Below, piece after piece: positions 1 through 12,181 of a stretch of DNA of 64,000 bases. Origin of the DNA: Lutjanus erythropterus. Taxonomy: Eukaryota > Chordata > Actinopteri > Lutjaniformes > Lutjanidae. How positions within the stretch are numbered: the stretch's first letter is position 1; every line of letters begins with the position of its first letter. The DNA is taken from positions 11,452,683-11,516,682 of the forward strand of contig CM034603.1 in assembly GCA_020091685.1 (NCBI GenBank), in the 5' to 3' direction. The notes under the pieces were generated by a model, which was given only the letters and a program-made list of their open reading frames with translations, ran no database searches and was not told the origin of the DNA. Both the position numbers and the translations under genes were made by a program.

Positions 1-3000
1 CTTTCCAGTGAAGGTGAAACTACCATCATCCACTTTAACTTCTCTTCTTGTCCAGCTTGATCTGAGCAGAGCTCTTCTGATGGGGTCAGTACCAGATCTG
101 ACGTCTCGTGAAGGAGATGCATTCAAGTCCCATGGTTGTGATTTGGGTAAGCTGGCTCTAAGCAAAACACTGGCAGGACCAAACGATGCCTGAACATGCT
201 TGGAGGTGGATGGAGTAGGGGGTCTTGCTTCGGCAGACTCGGGGCTCAACATGTCAAAGTAGCTCTTGTGGTTTGAATCGCAGCGGTCAGTGTGTGGTGG
301 GTGATCTTCTGATTCCTCACTGATGGTTTCAGTCAAATCCTGAGTTGGACTCAGACTTTCTCTGTGGGAGCAACAGAAGAATACTGAGCCGCATATGAAG
401 GCTGAATACTACAGTAAAAATGCTTTAAATTTGCACCCAGCACGTTAGGAAACTCTCAGTTCAAGTTTAAGGATTTTACATGACTACTGACAGAAATGGG
501 AAGTATTTCAATTACGTATTTAATTACTTTTGAATATTTTGCCATTTGTTTTTTTTGGTGGGCAGAATAAAATAAGATGTAATCCATAACAAAATATTTA
601 AAGGACTAGTATTTGTGTATTTAAAATACTTAAAATACATTATATTATATATCATTTTATTCTAGACTAAGACTCATTTTAATCCCAAGATTTAAACTGT
701 AGGGAAAAACCTGACCACAGTGTTTGACTTAATGTAAGTGAATAATCTCAGCCCTTCACTCAGTCAGTCAGTGGTTGTCCTGACTGACAGAAATGACCCA
801 GCATGCACCACTGAATTCACAGGCTCCCACCTCCAGGCCATCCTGATTGGCCACTTCAAATCGATGTGGGAAATTAGCAGCACACATTTTTACAAAGAAG
901 GGGGTTAAAGTCAGACCCATGTTAAAGCTACTAAATGCCTAAAATATGGTATGTTTGCATGGATTTATTATGTGTTTTCAATTACAATTAAACTTGTATT
1001 TTCACTAAATAAATTTCTCATATCCTATTAAAAGTTCACATTTTTCATGTCCTGAAAATTCACTGTTATTCTTTGGATGTCAAATATGATAACTGTAACT
1101 GTGAGATAACACTGTTTTGGTTTAGTTAAGAATAAATGTTATGTTTATGGGTCTCTTATCAGGACATATTTTGTTGTACTGCATAAAATCTGCAATGCAA
1201 ACGCCTCTTAATATGTAATGAGGACTCACCTCGACTAAATCAATATTTTGGTGAGGATTAAGGTAAGATTTTAGTTCTGGTATTACTTTGTTTAATGCAG
1301 TTTTTCATATGAACTATGTCTCTAAACACTGTGCCATACCTGCACGGGGACATCGAGGGTCCGTGTTCCTCCACAGTCACAAGGCTGCTCAGGCTGCCCG
1401 TCAAGCTGCTGCCACGGCTGGCTAAAGCATCCCGCTCCTCCATCAGCCAACGCATGGCCTCGATCCCCTCGTGCACGGCCACCAGCTGGCGAAGAATCCT
1501 CACGTCGGCAGAACGTAGCCACCTCTGCATGAATAGCGTGGAGTTAGTGGGGCTAAATGAGCATGACGCAGGTGTAAATAAGGAAACTGGGGCCAGATTA
1601 CAGAAACAAGCCTTAAGTTAAGACAGGAAGAGTTTTCAGCTACTGCACACTTAGTCAACACTACCATTAGCTACTGTTAGCAAACATCACCATTAGCTAG
1701 TTCAAGTGAAAACTACAAGTGAAAAATCAGAACAGCTTAATGGTTATCCTAAAGTTAGGACAGTTAATTTTAGATTTTGTGAGGTTACAGTGCTTGTGAA
1801 ATACACTTTTGTTATTATTAGGATAGGACCATTGAATTAGGAATAGTTCATCTGCAATGTCTTTCCTAAATCAAGTCCTAATTACCATGGTTATCAAACT
1901 GTTAAGGTTCTGGAGGTTAGTAAGTTTCTGTAATATAGCCCAGTCTGTGCACTGCAGGTGTGGGGAGAGCTAAGAGAGGTGTGTACGTTCACTGTGGCAC
2001 CTCTCTCAGGTCTCTCTCCTTGGCAATAAACTGCTTGATTCCAATTTTGATGAAGCAGAAGAAAAACAAATGGCAAGAAAAGAATGATGAAGGAGTGAGG
2101 TGGCAGAGAATGAGCATCAGGAATCCAGCCAGTGTGTTAAATCACTGGAGGTGAATGAGAGGGAGGCCAGGTGAAGGGTGTGGTGGGGAGACGTGTGACA
2201 CCGTCTGTCATCAGACATCAAAATGAGCAGGTGAAGTGGTTCAGAATGGAACTCAGCAGTTTTGACATTTGTACAGTTCAGAGGAAAACATGTCATCAGA
2301 ATAAACAGAGCAGCGACTGCTGAAACAAGTTGTGCAAGTTGTGGCATTAAAATATTTGTACTCAGATATGGAAAGATGCTGGGTGCATGCAGGCACACCA
2401 CAAACACTCAAACAATACAAACTCACGCTGAGTTACAAAACATTTCATTTTAAACGCACTATAGGGGAGACCGGGAGTGTTGTAACACTTGGTTAGTCAC
2501 TTTCAGAAAAGAGCTGCAGTGATGTCATCAATATGGGACGCACCCATTTCCTTTTTGATCTCACAGAAGAACTGGCATGTCTTTGTGAAGTAACACTGTG
2601 GATTTCAAGACCAAAAAAAAATATTTTCAAATAAAGAAGTAAGTTTTTTTCAAGATAATCTTTTGCTTAGCATTCATTATATTGTAACCTAAAGTAGCAG
2701 TTTCCCCTGGTTTAATTGGACGCTTTGCAGTCATGCTATGTAATGGCTGCTTGGGGTGGGGACAGTTGCAACAGTGCATTAACATAATGAGATTTCAGCA
2801 CTTTGCATGTAACACTCAAGTCAAAAAGAAGTGTGGGTCAAGTTCGTATGCTGTCAGTTCTGGGCCAACAAAGCCTGCAGCCCTGAGGCAGGCATCTGCA
2901 TTTCTTTCTATTTCAATTTAATTTCAAGTGGGATTTCCTGACACTTTAAATTGATCACTTTAATCAAAACTGATTATTCTTTATTCTCCAATAATGTTAT

Positions 3001-3507
3001 TTAATAAACTGAATAGTGTGGACATTAAATAATCAAATTACCTCTCACTGTTACATTCATTCCCAGCTCCCCACAGTAGTGGGGTAGGTTCAAAAAGTGG
3101 AACTCATACATATATTTGACATTAAGTGAATTTGTAGTAGACAAATATGGGTTCTGTTTGACAGATCTAGCACCAAGAACTACTGAGTTACTGATGCTCA
3201 AACAAAAGGTGTGACTACCATCCCAGGTCTCCCCCAATTACAATATGATGAATGATTGAAAACTCATTGCTGAGAGCAAAATAGGAATCTTTACCATCTC
3301 TTGTTTTAAGTTGCTTATTTTGTCAGAGAAGCTGTCGCTGAAGGCAGAGCTACGGTCTTCTTTGTCAACCGCATCAGACTTCAAATCATCTTCGCAGTCC
3401 GCAGCATCTCTCATCCAAATCAAAAGGCTCTCCGGTGTTTTCCTGCCAACCTTATGTTCCATTTCCTTCAGCTCTGGGAAGGAATCGTTGAGGATTTCCT
3501 CTTCCAT
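1..3507 (-). CDS. lurap1: LURAP-family leucine-rich adaptor (lurap1-like), 5' three exons, 3' end off window
   Basis: Three exons are seen on the minus strand: 3507-3295 (ATG at 3507, donor GTAAAG), 1524-1340 (donor GTATGG) and 361 to the window edge. Phases are 0, then 2, and exon 3 stays open for 120 codons, so at least 253 residues are present. Residues 11-25 carry the family N-terminus (LKEMEHKVGRKTPES). Exon 2 holds the leucine-rich stretch, with RILRQL, HEGIEAMRWLMEER and RGSSLTGSLSSL. These match vertebrate LURAP1/LURAP1L. The known human LURAP1 is a cytoplasmic adaptor that links MRCK kinases to MYO18A and can activate NF-kB. The C-terminal part is Ser/Pro-rich and was not recognised. 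Human LURAP1 is about 240 aa, so this protein is longer. The paralogue lurap1l cannot be excluded; RGSS-like wording in exon 2 is closer to it, while linkage to plpp3 and fyb2 favours lurap1. Confidence 0.8.
1609..1945. repeat. Dispersed MITE-like repeat, copy 1 of 3 (lurap1 intron 2 to 1 side)
   Basis: This is a diverged copy of an element also found at 10230-10473 and 43397-43706. Shared wording includes AATGGTTATCCTAAAGTTA, CATCTGCAATG, ACCATGGTTA and the right end GTTTCTGTAATA. It lies in the intron between lurap1 exons 1 and 2. The best-preserved copy (43397-43706) has a perfect 16-bp terminal inverted repeat, so the family behaves as a non-autonomous DNA transposon. Confidence 0.65.
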
Positions 3508-3790
3508 CACTCCGCGCAGTTATTACTCTCAAATAGTCCGATCGGTGGTTTAAGGACGGAGACGAGCTTGTGCGTAAACTTCACCTTCCCAACTTCCACG
3601 GTCTGAAATTAGACCCCAGCGGCGGGGAAATCACACACCCATAAATCTCCCACACTTGTTGACTGAAGTTCACGCGTTATATTCCTGAACACTCCACAGT
3701 AAACCATGATCCCGGCCGGCAAACCTGCCACAGAAGCGCAGAGCAAGCCATGAAAACGCTGGAAGTGTGAACGCGCGGCTCATCTGTCCT
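3508..3790 (-). promoter_or_regulatory. Candidate promoter/5' UTR of the lurap1-like gene
   Basis: This stretch directly upstream of the lurap1-like ATG is richer in CpG than its surroundings (CGCGCAG, GCGGCGGGG, CACGCG, CCGGCCGGC, ACGCGCGG). That is typical of a CpG-type vertebrate promoter. No TATA box was identified and no transcription start can be fixed by eye. Confidence 0.4.
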
Positions 3791-4514
3791 GCTGACTGCT
3801 GTCACCATTCACACTCTACACAGGCATTGATGGTATGTGGCCCAGAACGTGGTGCTGGAAAGTGGAAGTGCTCTTTGTGTAGTCCTCAAACAATGGTGGG
3901 AGTCTCATACCAGCAGTCACATGGAGAGGCTTCAGTGACGCCTGTGCGCACCGACACCCGTGCCATTATCAGGCTGTCAGTCACAATCTAAACATTACTA
4001 ACAAATCAAACCTTCATTCCACCACATGGAAAACAAACAAGAATTTCACACACATCACTAGTCAATGTGGCAGAGTGTTGATGATCTATATTTTATTATG
4101 AAGCCAATCAGAAATATTACATTATAATGTAAAGCCAGAAAACCTATAGTTGTATAAAATGTGATGTGCACAGGCTATAGTGTTAATGAAATCTCTCCCT
4201 GTCTCTATCATAATGTATGTAATAATGTGTACCTGCTTAGTGGACAGGTGCAAAACAAATTCCCAGGGTCCTATGTTCTATGCTAACCCCTAAACCCAGC
4301 CCTAAGCCCTGAGCACTGAGTTCACCTTACTCCGTTTTTTATCAACTTGTTATTAACACTCATTTTAAATAAGGTCGAAAAAGCTGCCAAACTGAGTTGG
4401 ATTATGCTTTTTTTCAGTGGTGAAATGTAACTAAGTACATTACTCTTGTACTTAAGTATCCCACAAATTAGAGGCACTTTACATAAGTGAGAGCCTGTTA
4501 GTCTTTACTTAGAT

Positions 4515-4931
4515 CAGGGCTGCCCAAACTGTGGCACCCGGACCAAAGTTGGCCCACCATAATGTTTGATTCGGCCCACCAGATGTTTCTAGCTTTAATT
4601 AAGAATGAATATATAAATTGTTATTTATGCTGTTTTATTTTTGTCTATCGTCTCCTTTGTCTCTCTCACCTTCCCAGTCTACCTTCACATGTTGTTCAAT
4701 AGAGGCAAAAGCCCCCAATATAAAAAAAACTCTTCAAATAGGATCCTGTATTATTATTTTTTATAATCTGAGCGGACACACAGAGGGGCTCTTTGCACAG
4801 GAAGTTAATGGAAGTTGGGATCTTAGTATAATTTTGTATCTATACAACAAATCGGATGTGTGCTTTTGTCTCATGATCCAACAGTAAGTTTCATTTTTGG
4901 CTCTTGAAGGGAAAAAGTTTGTTCACCCCTG
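4515..4931. mobile_element. Non-autonomous hAT-like element
   Basis: The left end reads CAGGGCTGCCCAAACT. The right end, reverse-complemented, reads CAGGGGTGAACAAACT, so the termini are imperfect inverted repeats of the CAGGG type used by hAT elements. The flanking 8-mers are ACTTAGAT on the left and ATTTAGAT on the right, which match at 7 of 8 positions, as expected of an aged 8-bp target duplication. No transposase is present in the 417 bp. Confidence 0.75.
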
Positions 4932-6259
4932 ATTTAGATATTACAAACAGTCCATGTTCCCTCACAAACAGCAGTGTTTTAGTTTAGAACTTGTTATGGG
5001 CCTTTTAATGTTTACTTATTTTTTCTGATTAATATAGTTATTATTAATGCTTGTTTATTAACTGGCCCCTAAAGTATGAAAATAAAAGATTTACAAGTGA
5101 AAAATAATAATAAAGAATTAAATAATACAACAGAATGATAAAGAAATAAAATAAAGAAATAAAGGAGAATAAAGTATCACTAAAATTAAAAATATATATA
5201 AAGAACTTAGATATGTGATCTCTGACGTTTGCTTTGTTTAAATTCTTTATGAAGAAATGTACTAACATTTTATTCATTTTCAGTTAATGAGTTCATGAAA
5301 TTTCTATGAATTATAAATATTTTCTTATCCAGTTGTCATTTTTTTTCATTTCTTCATAATGCCTCTGTAAAGTTGCTGATATTGAGTTTGACATGTGACG
5401 CAAAGGCCTTTTTAAGCAGCGTCCACATTTCAAAGTGACCTGTCCCAGATTATCAGGCAGATTTCTTTAATTAATTTCTTTCTTAATTTTCATATTGATT
5501 TTAGGTAAAATAAAATAAAAACTATCCTTTTGGCTAATTCGGGTATATTTATAGTTTTTTTTTTAATTTTTGAATACGAGATATGGGATATGTGTTTCTA
5601 AAAAGATTTTTGATATACAGAATATGCAGGTGCTGGATTTGGTGTCTGGTCTAAATAATAAGTAAATTAAATTATTAGTAAATAACTTTTACTGCAATGT
5701 ACAAAGGTGTTTATACATATTGTGTCATAGAAATATGTTTAATTGGTACTTTACAGTGTGAAAGTGCTTAATACTCCCCAGAGAGACTCTGTCGATGAAA
5801 CAGGTCTGTACAGTTGCACAGCCCACTTTTAGACACAGAGACGAGCCAAATAAGCAGTGACGAAGCTAACATCTGCTACCCACTCAAATAGATTATTTAT
5901 TTTTATTCATCTGTCATCTTGCCCCATATGTCTTTCAAAATCAGGGCAACAGTAACGGGAGCTTCATGCTTCCTCATGACTGAGGTTCAGGCCAGTTTCT
6001 GTGCAATAAGTGTATTATTTGAGGAGTGACTGGCACATATTGATGAAGCAGGAGTAAAGGTAAAGTGACTGACAGAATGAATGACTGAAAATAAGTTTAT
6101 AATGCCTCACAGTTTACAAAAAACTAACCTTAGGCCTCATTTTGATCTGAGAAGAAAAGTCAGACACTGGGAGGAAAGTTTCAGGAGGGTTTTACCACTG
6201 GCTGCTATTAAAGGGAGACAAACACCTAAAAACAGGTTTGTGAAATGCTGTTTTGTAGA

Positions 6260-6692
6260 GCACTGGCTCCCAACCTAAGGATCCTGACCCACAGTAGGGA
6301 CTGACAAAGCTTCATGAGGGGTTATGAGGAAAAAAAAAAAAATCAAATCATCAAAGCATTTAATTTATTTATGTGAAAAAAGACTACATGAAATTGTAAT
6401 ATTTAAACTTAAAAAGCCTCACAATGGCCAAGTGTCTGGGAGAAAAAACTTAAAAAGTTTCAGAATGAAAATGATGAAATTTTCCACAAGAAATAATCTT
6501 GTCAAAATTCATCCAAATCACTTGTTAATACTTCTTATTGCATTCACTATTCGAGTTAATTGAAAAGTTTGTCAGTTTTTATGTTGCTGTTATTGTTGCA
6601 CATTAACTATAATATGAAATATTCATATAGGAGTTGTCAGTTTCATAATAAATAAGGGGTCCCATAAGGGAAAAGGTTGGATGAGAACCACA
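6260..6692. mobile_element. Degraded hAT-like MITE
   Basis: The left end has CACTGGCTCCCAACCT and the right end, reversed, TGTGGTTCTCATCCAACCTT. Together they resemble the common fish hAT terminus CAGTGGTTCCCAACC. The interior holds the GGGGTTATGAGG and GGGGTCCCATAAGGG blocks usual next to such ends. No transposase reading frame is seen, and no target duplication is clear. Confidence 0.55.
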
Positions 6693-7194
6693 ATTTTAGG
6701 GGATGTAATTAACATGTATAATTATGCAGTGAACACACTATTAAAATGAATAAATATACCTTGTATCTCACACAAGCATACAGTACACACAAATGCAGAT
6801 GTGGCTGTGAAATCAAAACCTTTGAACAGGTCAAAATCTGGGTGGAAACTGAACAGTGTTCAAGTCTGTAAAAACAAAATTCCCTAGAAATTTCACTAAA
6901 AGACTTGCTGGTGGCTTTAAAAGAAAAGTCAGAAAAAGTCACTGGAACCAAAACTGATGTCCTGGGGACCATGAATGTCACAAAATCTCATCTAATGGTT
7001 GGTGAGATGTTTCATTCTGGACCAAAGTGTTGGCCTGACTGACACAATGAAAGTGCCGTCCATAAAGCTATGTCTCTAGCATGGCTAAAAAAAAGTTATG
7101 TATTAATTTGCTTGACATTTAGATCAACATGAACAGTTCATAAAAAACACCTGAGGACATTTTAGTAGGGAAGAGAAAGGGTCCAAATAATACT

Positions 7195-7430
7195 GTATTT
7201 TTCGGGCTCATGCCAATCCCAATATTAGGAAGGATCCATATTGGAAGTGAGAAAATATGATAAACCATACATAAAATTATGCATAAAAAATAAAAACAAT
7301 CTTCATTATGTTGTGTTAAAACATAAAAAAGTTTTCATATAGGTGCATATCAGACAACATACTGATATAGACCAATATAGCCATTATAGACCAGTATTGG
7401 GCCACTAATATCAGTTATCCAGTGTCTTAC
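7195..7430. repeat. Dispersed ATA-rich repeat, copy 1
   Basis: The segment with CATATCAGACAACATACTGA and GACCAATATAG matches, on the opposite strand, a segment at about 35180-35420 (CAGTGTATATGTTGTCCAAC and GATCTATATCGG). Two diverged copies in opposite orientation indicate an interspersed repeat. Its superfamily was not recognised. Confidence 0.45.
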
Positions 7431-7959
7431 GCATTCAAATATCTCACACCCAATTTATTCAAAGGCAAAAAGTTTTACTAATATTAAAAAAAAAACTGTT
7501 AAAAACTGATACTGCAATTGCGATATTGTTGTTTTATTATATGCAGTATTAGAGAGAGTGATAATTTTTACATTATTATTCTCATTTTCTTTGAAAAACA
7601 TATTAAATTGATTAATTGTGATTTTTGCAGGGATCTGTACCAAACAAAGATGTTTTTTCAGTTTGTAAAACATGGTGTGTAGGCCAAGAAGCATGGCAAT
7701 ATTTAATTACAAATGGCATTTTGACACATATTTCACCTTTAACAAATATTGTGTCTCCTGTGATTTGAAAATTGCAGGAGGCCATGTTGAGATTTGAAAA
7801 AAAAAAAAAAAAAAGCCTTAATTTATGCAGAATCTTGGAACATTTTGGAACACGTCCTTTGATGTGTCATTAAAGAACGTGTCACCACATTCCGTGTTCC
7901 ATGCACAACAGGCATAAGAACACAAACTGTGGTCAGTTAGTTACAGATAGACGTGTTGG

Positions 7960-10900
7960 ATGGACATTGACTCGTTAGTGCGTAGTGATCGTTTTGGAAA
8001 CTTGTTGAACATTATTATGGAAAACAAATCTTCACCAAAGGTTGACACTGGCTGTTCTCTGGTCCTCAACAGAGGTCGAGGTAAGTAAGAAATCCAGACA
8101 AATCTGCACTCATTTGTGTAAATTATCCAGGATTTATCAGGTAGAGCAGACACTAATTCAGAGGTAATACCTTGAGATAGACCTCTGATGATGTTGAAGG
8201 TTTTTTCCTCACCCTGATAAGATGTCTGTGATCTGAATCTGTACTGTGAGATGTTTAAAGGACCTTTTCATATAGTTAGTGGAAACAATTCACAACAAAT
8301 CCATGTTACACTGTTTTTCCTCATTTTTAGACAGCACAAATCAACATTGTGCAGCATCTGGAAAGGATGGCGGGACTAAAAGAAAAGCCAGTCCTGACAA
8401 GAGGACCTCCAACAAAAGGACAAGGGTGTCTGAGTATGAACCCCAGAACACCTCTTGGATGGACGTTTTCGCCAAACTCCTGGACAGGAAAGGTATGACA
8501 AACTGTAACCTGAAAAGTAACAAGTAACTAAAGCTGTCAGACTAATGTAATGATCTAGAACTATGATCTTTTTTGATCACAATGTCATCTATAGGCTTAG
8601 CAGAGGAAATTATGCTTAGTTGCTAAGAGTTGCATGTTAGGCAGTTTCAATAATTAGAGTATAATGAGCTAATAAATTGCCCAAAACTGGAAACTTAAAA
8701 ATCTAAGTCTGTGGGAAATATTTTCACGATCACTTGCTGACCATGCTGTGGGATTAGTCAGCAGAAAGTATAGGCTAACATTTGTAGGTGTAGCCTACTA
8801 GATTATTTTAGTGTTTTAGGTCAGTCTGCTGCTTATAGTCTGGTGTAAGCCATCATTGGATATTAGTAAAGCAGCAATGGTTTTATTAAAAGTGTAGTTA
8901 TTTGTCTGGTGATTGTTTTATATTGGCTCAGTCAGGTTATAAAGGCTGCCAAGTCTACTTACAGACAGGTGACATATTTTGAAACGTGAAACTTTGTTGT
9001 GTGCATTAGAGAGACATACCTCATTTGTGGAGGATGTTAGCGAGAGGAGCGGGAAGAGAAAGGCTGCCACTGATGAAGAAGGACCGAGCAGGAAGAGGCA
9101 GAGGAGCCTGGACCTGCAGCAGATCAAACAAGAACTGTTGGTAGAAGCCCGAAGAGGTAAGTAGTGATTAATGTCTGACATTATTTTAAGATAAAGTGTA
9201 AAATGAGGATTTACATGAGGTATAACACAGGAAATATTAGAGCTTTGGTAACATGGAAATGATGTTCTTCAGAACTGTGACTCAACAAAATATGTGTATC
9301 TGTCTGTTCAGCTGATTTCGAGGCCAAATATCAACAAGAGAATCGGCTCGGTGAAGGAGGCTGTGGAGCTGTGTTTGCAGGATATCGCAAAACAGATAAT
9401 TTACCTGTAAGTGTTACACACAAGCGCACACCATACACACACATGTATGCACAGTGGTCAGAAAGTGCTAACCAAAGTCTTGTTTGTGTCTTGTAGGTTG
9501 CGATCAAACACATTCCAAAGGACAACATTTTTTGCAAACACAAGGTAAGTTTGGAGATATATTTGCTTTTAACTACACATTCATCTACAGATCCATCTTG
9601 CATCTGTTTTGAGCAACGTCCTGAAATGGTTAAAAAGAAGTATATCACCATCCAAAAGCTGTTGAAATCTGCTGTTTTACTGCTCTCACTGACTGAATGT
9701 ATTCTGTATGAATGGTGGTTCTCTGTGAATCTCTGGAACTTCTTTCCCTCATCCTCCATCTTGTTGTGACGTTTCAGGACCAGAATGGGACCCAGCTCGC
9801 GATGGAGGTGGCCATCATGTTGAAACTGCAAACTGGAACAGATGGTTCAGTGGGGACGTCGGCACCAGTGTCCCTGCTGGACTGGTATGATCTGGACCAG
9901 GAACTCATCCTGGTGATGGAGAGACCAGTCCCCTGCAAAGACCTCTTAGAGTACATTGAGGCCAACGGAGGCTCCCTACAGGAGGACCAAGCCAAGGTAA
10001 GTGGCCTTTCATATCTTAGCTCAGGTTCGGAAAACCTAAATACTTAATCCAACATTTCTAATCAACTTTTATGTCACCCTAGCCACCAACACTACTTTTC
10101 TCATTTCACTGAGCTAAACAACTTTGCAGCTGTTGGCTTTTCTCAATGAAACATACTGAAACAAATAGAAACAGACATAAAATGGACAACAACAGGCACT
10201 TCAAGACAGATGAGTTAGAGGTTTTACTAACACTTGCTGAGAAATCCAACTTAACAGTTATCCTGAAGTTAAGAGAGTTTATTTAAGTTTTTGGGAAGTT
10301 AGGATACTTGTGTAATACACTTTTCCTATCTTTAGTTAGGAGAGGAACACTGACTTAGAAACTGTCATCTGTAATGTCTTTTCTCTGAAATCAGGTCCCA
10401 ACACTAATCACCCTGGCAACCAAACAGTTAAGATAGGATTTGCAAGTTAGGAAGTTTCTGTAATAGCTGCCTTGCCTTTCCTGCCCTGTAACTTAACAGA
10501 CATTATCTCAGGTGCATTTTGTCCTGGTATCTGAACCAGTTTCAATGAGTAGAAACACAAAGGTAGAAACACAATGCAGAATCTGGAACCAAAGCCCCAC
10601 AGGTTCCTAAAATATACATTATTTCAGTGTCTGTAGGTTTGTAGATAGTTGTAGAAACTGTGTATGTTGCAGTTGTTGTCAGCTTTGAATCACAGCCTTG
10701 AAAATTTGATACCTCACCCTTGTCTGTCTGTCTCTGTCAGATCATAATGAAACAGCTGGTCGACGCAGCAAAAGAACTTGAGGATAAGAACATCTTTCAC
10801 CGGGACATCAAGCTGGAAAACATCCTAATCGAGACCGGCTCGGATGTCCCGCGTGTTCGCCTGATTGACTTTGGCCTGGGCTGTTTTACTGAGAAAAGAT

Positions 10901-11394
10901 CATCCTACAGGATCTTTTATGGTGAGATGTCGAACTTCTATGCTGCTTTCCACTCATATTTACCTGTCTGTGACTTTAACATTCAAACAAAGCTTCTCCC
11001 CATCCTCACGTCTTGTTATTATGTTTGTGTATTCTAGGTACCTCTGCTTACATCCCCCCGGAGTGGTACAGCCGCTGCACCTACAGGCCTGGACCCTCCA
11101 CGGTGTGGCAGGTGGGAGCGGCCCTGTTTGAGTCGCTCCACAGAGACACGGTGTTTGAGACCAAAGGATTTCTCAGAAACAGGATGAGCATCGATAGTAA
11201 CCTGACCAAAAGTAAGACATCAGAAACTTGTTCACATTCTGTAGTTCACATTCTGATGGATCACTGCATCACCTTCACCTTCTCCCCTTTCTTTTTCTCC
11301 AGACTGCCAGAGCTTCTTGAGAACATGTTTGGCCAAAGCACCTGAGAAGCGCAGCACCCTGAAGCAGCTCCAGCTTCACCCGTGGCTCAAATAA
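7960..11394 (+). CDS. pim-like serine/threonine kinase, complete, nine exons, 412 aa
   Basis: Exons are 7960-8080, 8331-8492, 9010-9156, 9312-9406, 9497-9544, 9778-9996, 10741-10921, 11038-11211 and 11303-11394 (TAA). They total 1239 nt, and all junctions are GT-AG and in phase. An in-frame TAG at 7948 precedes the ATG. Residues 1-143 form a charged leader with two KRKA...KR.R clusters that look like bipartite nuclear localisation signals. The kinase domain runs from about 150 to 408: glycine loop LGEGGCGAV (156-164), VAIK with catalytic Lys179, Glu201 in helix C, a hinge MERP.P..DL with the proline typical of PIM kinases, HRDIKLEN (284-291), DFG (307-309) and PPEW (331-334). PIM kinases are constitutively active kinases acting in survival and proliferation signalling; fishes carry many pim-like copies of unknown role. 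The usual helix-F aspartate (DVW) is replaced by threonine (STVW). Which named pim gene it equals cannot be told. Confidence 0.93.
10230..10473. repeat. Dispersed MITE-like repeat, copy 2 of 3 (pim-like intron 6)
   Basis: This copy shares blocks with 1609-1945 and 43397-43706: AACAGTTATCCTGAAGTTA, CATCTGTAATGTCTTT, AAACAGTTAAGATAGGA and the end GTTTCTGTAATA. It occupies part of the large intron between pim-like exons 6 and 7. Confidence 0.6.
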
Positions 11395-11432
11395 ATTTAA
11401 TCTACACACCTTATTTATCCACTACAGACTAA

Positions 11433-11438
11433 AATAAA
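11433..11438 (+). terminator. Candidate poly(A) signal of the pim-like gene
   Basis: AATAAA lies 39 bp after the pim-like stop. A second AATAAA at 11390-11395 overlaps the stop codon itself. The dispersed repeat starts at 11450, so the natural cleavage site must lie at its edge or within it, giving a very short 3' UTR. Confidence 0.5.
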
Positions 11439-11449
11439 AGCTCAATCAC

Positions 11450-11669
11450 GGGCAGCACGGTGGCACAGTGCAAGAAGGTCCTGAGTTCGATCCCCCGGCT
11501 CGCTGGGGCGGGGCCTTTCTGTGCGGAGTTTGCATGTTCTCCCCGTGTCTGCGTGGGTTCTCTCCGGGTGCTCCGGCTTCCTCCCACAGTCCAAAGACAT
11601 GCATGCTAAGTTAATTGGTGACACTAAATTGCCCATAGGTGTGATGCGATGAATTGGCGACTTGTCCAG
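11450..11669 (+). repeat. Fish dispersed repeat (GGGCAGCACGGTGG type), 5' part, copy 1
   Basis: It begins GGGCAGCACGGTGGCACAGT and contains TTCTGTGCGGAGTTTGCATG, GGGTGCTCCGG and ACAGTCCAAAGACATGCATG, the well-known wording of a very common fish interspersed repeat. It stops at CTTGTCCAG, where a Harbinger-like end (11670) interrupts it. It has lost the tRNA-like B-box side seen in copy 2's family consensus. The class of this repeat was not determined. Confidence 0.8.
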
Positions 11670-11783
11670 AGGGGTATACTATGAAGCAAGCTCAACACAG
11701 CCAGGCTTTCTTTGCATGATCTGGATCAACAAAGCCTAAAACCGCAATCAGAGATAACGGGTATCATGATGGTGGTCACCAGC
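11670..11783 (+). mobile_element. Partial Harbinger-like MITE, left end only
   Basis: It starts AGGGGTATACTATGAAGC and is nearly identical over about 110 bp to the left end of the complete element at 12396. The homology stops where the 39-bp minisatellite begins, so this is half of a tandem duplication rather than a separate insertion. Confidence 0.7.
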
Positions 11784-12140
11784 AGGAAGTCACTGCAGAT
11801 CAGCGCAGAATGACAACTCAACAAGATGTAGTCGCAAAGCAGCTCAGATCAATGGATCATCAGGAAGTCTACGCAGAGCAGCCCAGATCAACAGATCATC
11901 AAGATGTCAACACAGAGCGGCGCAGATCGACGGATCATCAAGATGTCAATGCAGAGCGGCACAGATCAACAGATCATCAGGATGTCAACGCAGAGCGGCG
12001 CAGACGGACGGATCATCAGGAAGTCTACGCAGATCAACAGATCATCAAGATGTCAATGTAGAGCAGCGCAGATCGATGGATCATCAGGAAGTCAACGCAG
12101 AGCAGCGCAGATGGACGGATCATGAAGATGTCAACGCAAA
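11784..12140 (+). repeat. 39-bp minisatellite, about eight to nine units
   Basis: The unit is about 39 bp, with recurring blocks GATCATCA, GATGTCAACGCAGAGC and GGCGCAGATC. Some units are interrupted or shortened. Because 39 is a multiple of three, the array stays open in several frames; those frames are low-complexity artefacts, not genes. Confidence 0.85.
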
Positions 12141-12181
12141 AAGCATATGCTCTTTGCTAATGCTATTTATCTATATTTCAT

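Larger units (their letters stand above)
3791..7959. other. Gene-free interval between lurap1-like and pim-like
   Basis: No coding exon could be supported on either strand. The interval is AT-rich (especially 5040-5750) and contains two hAT-like remnants and one dispersed ATA-rich repeat, each listed separately. The open frames here are short and have no recognisable family content. Confidence 0.6.

Noticed and set aside
9331-9831. 166-codon minus-strand frame across pim-like exons 4-6
   Set aside because: It spans introns and exons of the plus-strand kinase without splice logic or family similarity.
11810-12125. Overlapping open frames of 83 and 73 codons
   Set aside because: They are products of a 39-bp minisatellite whose unit is a multiple of three; the peptides are simple repeats in two frames.
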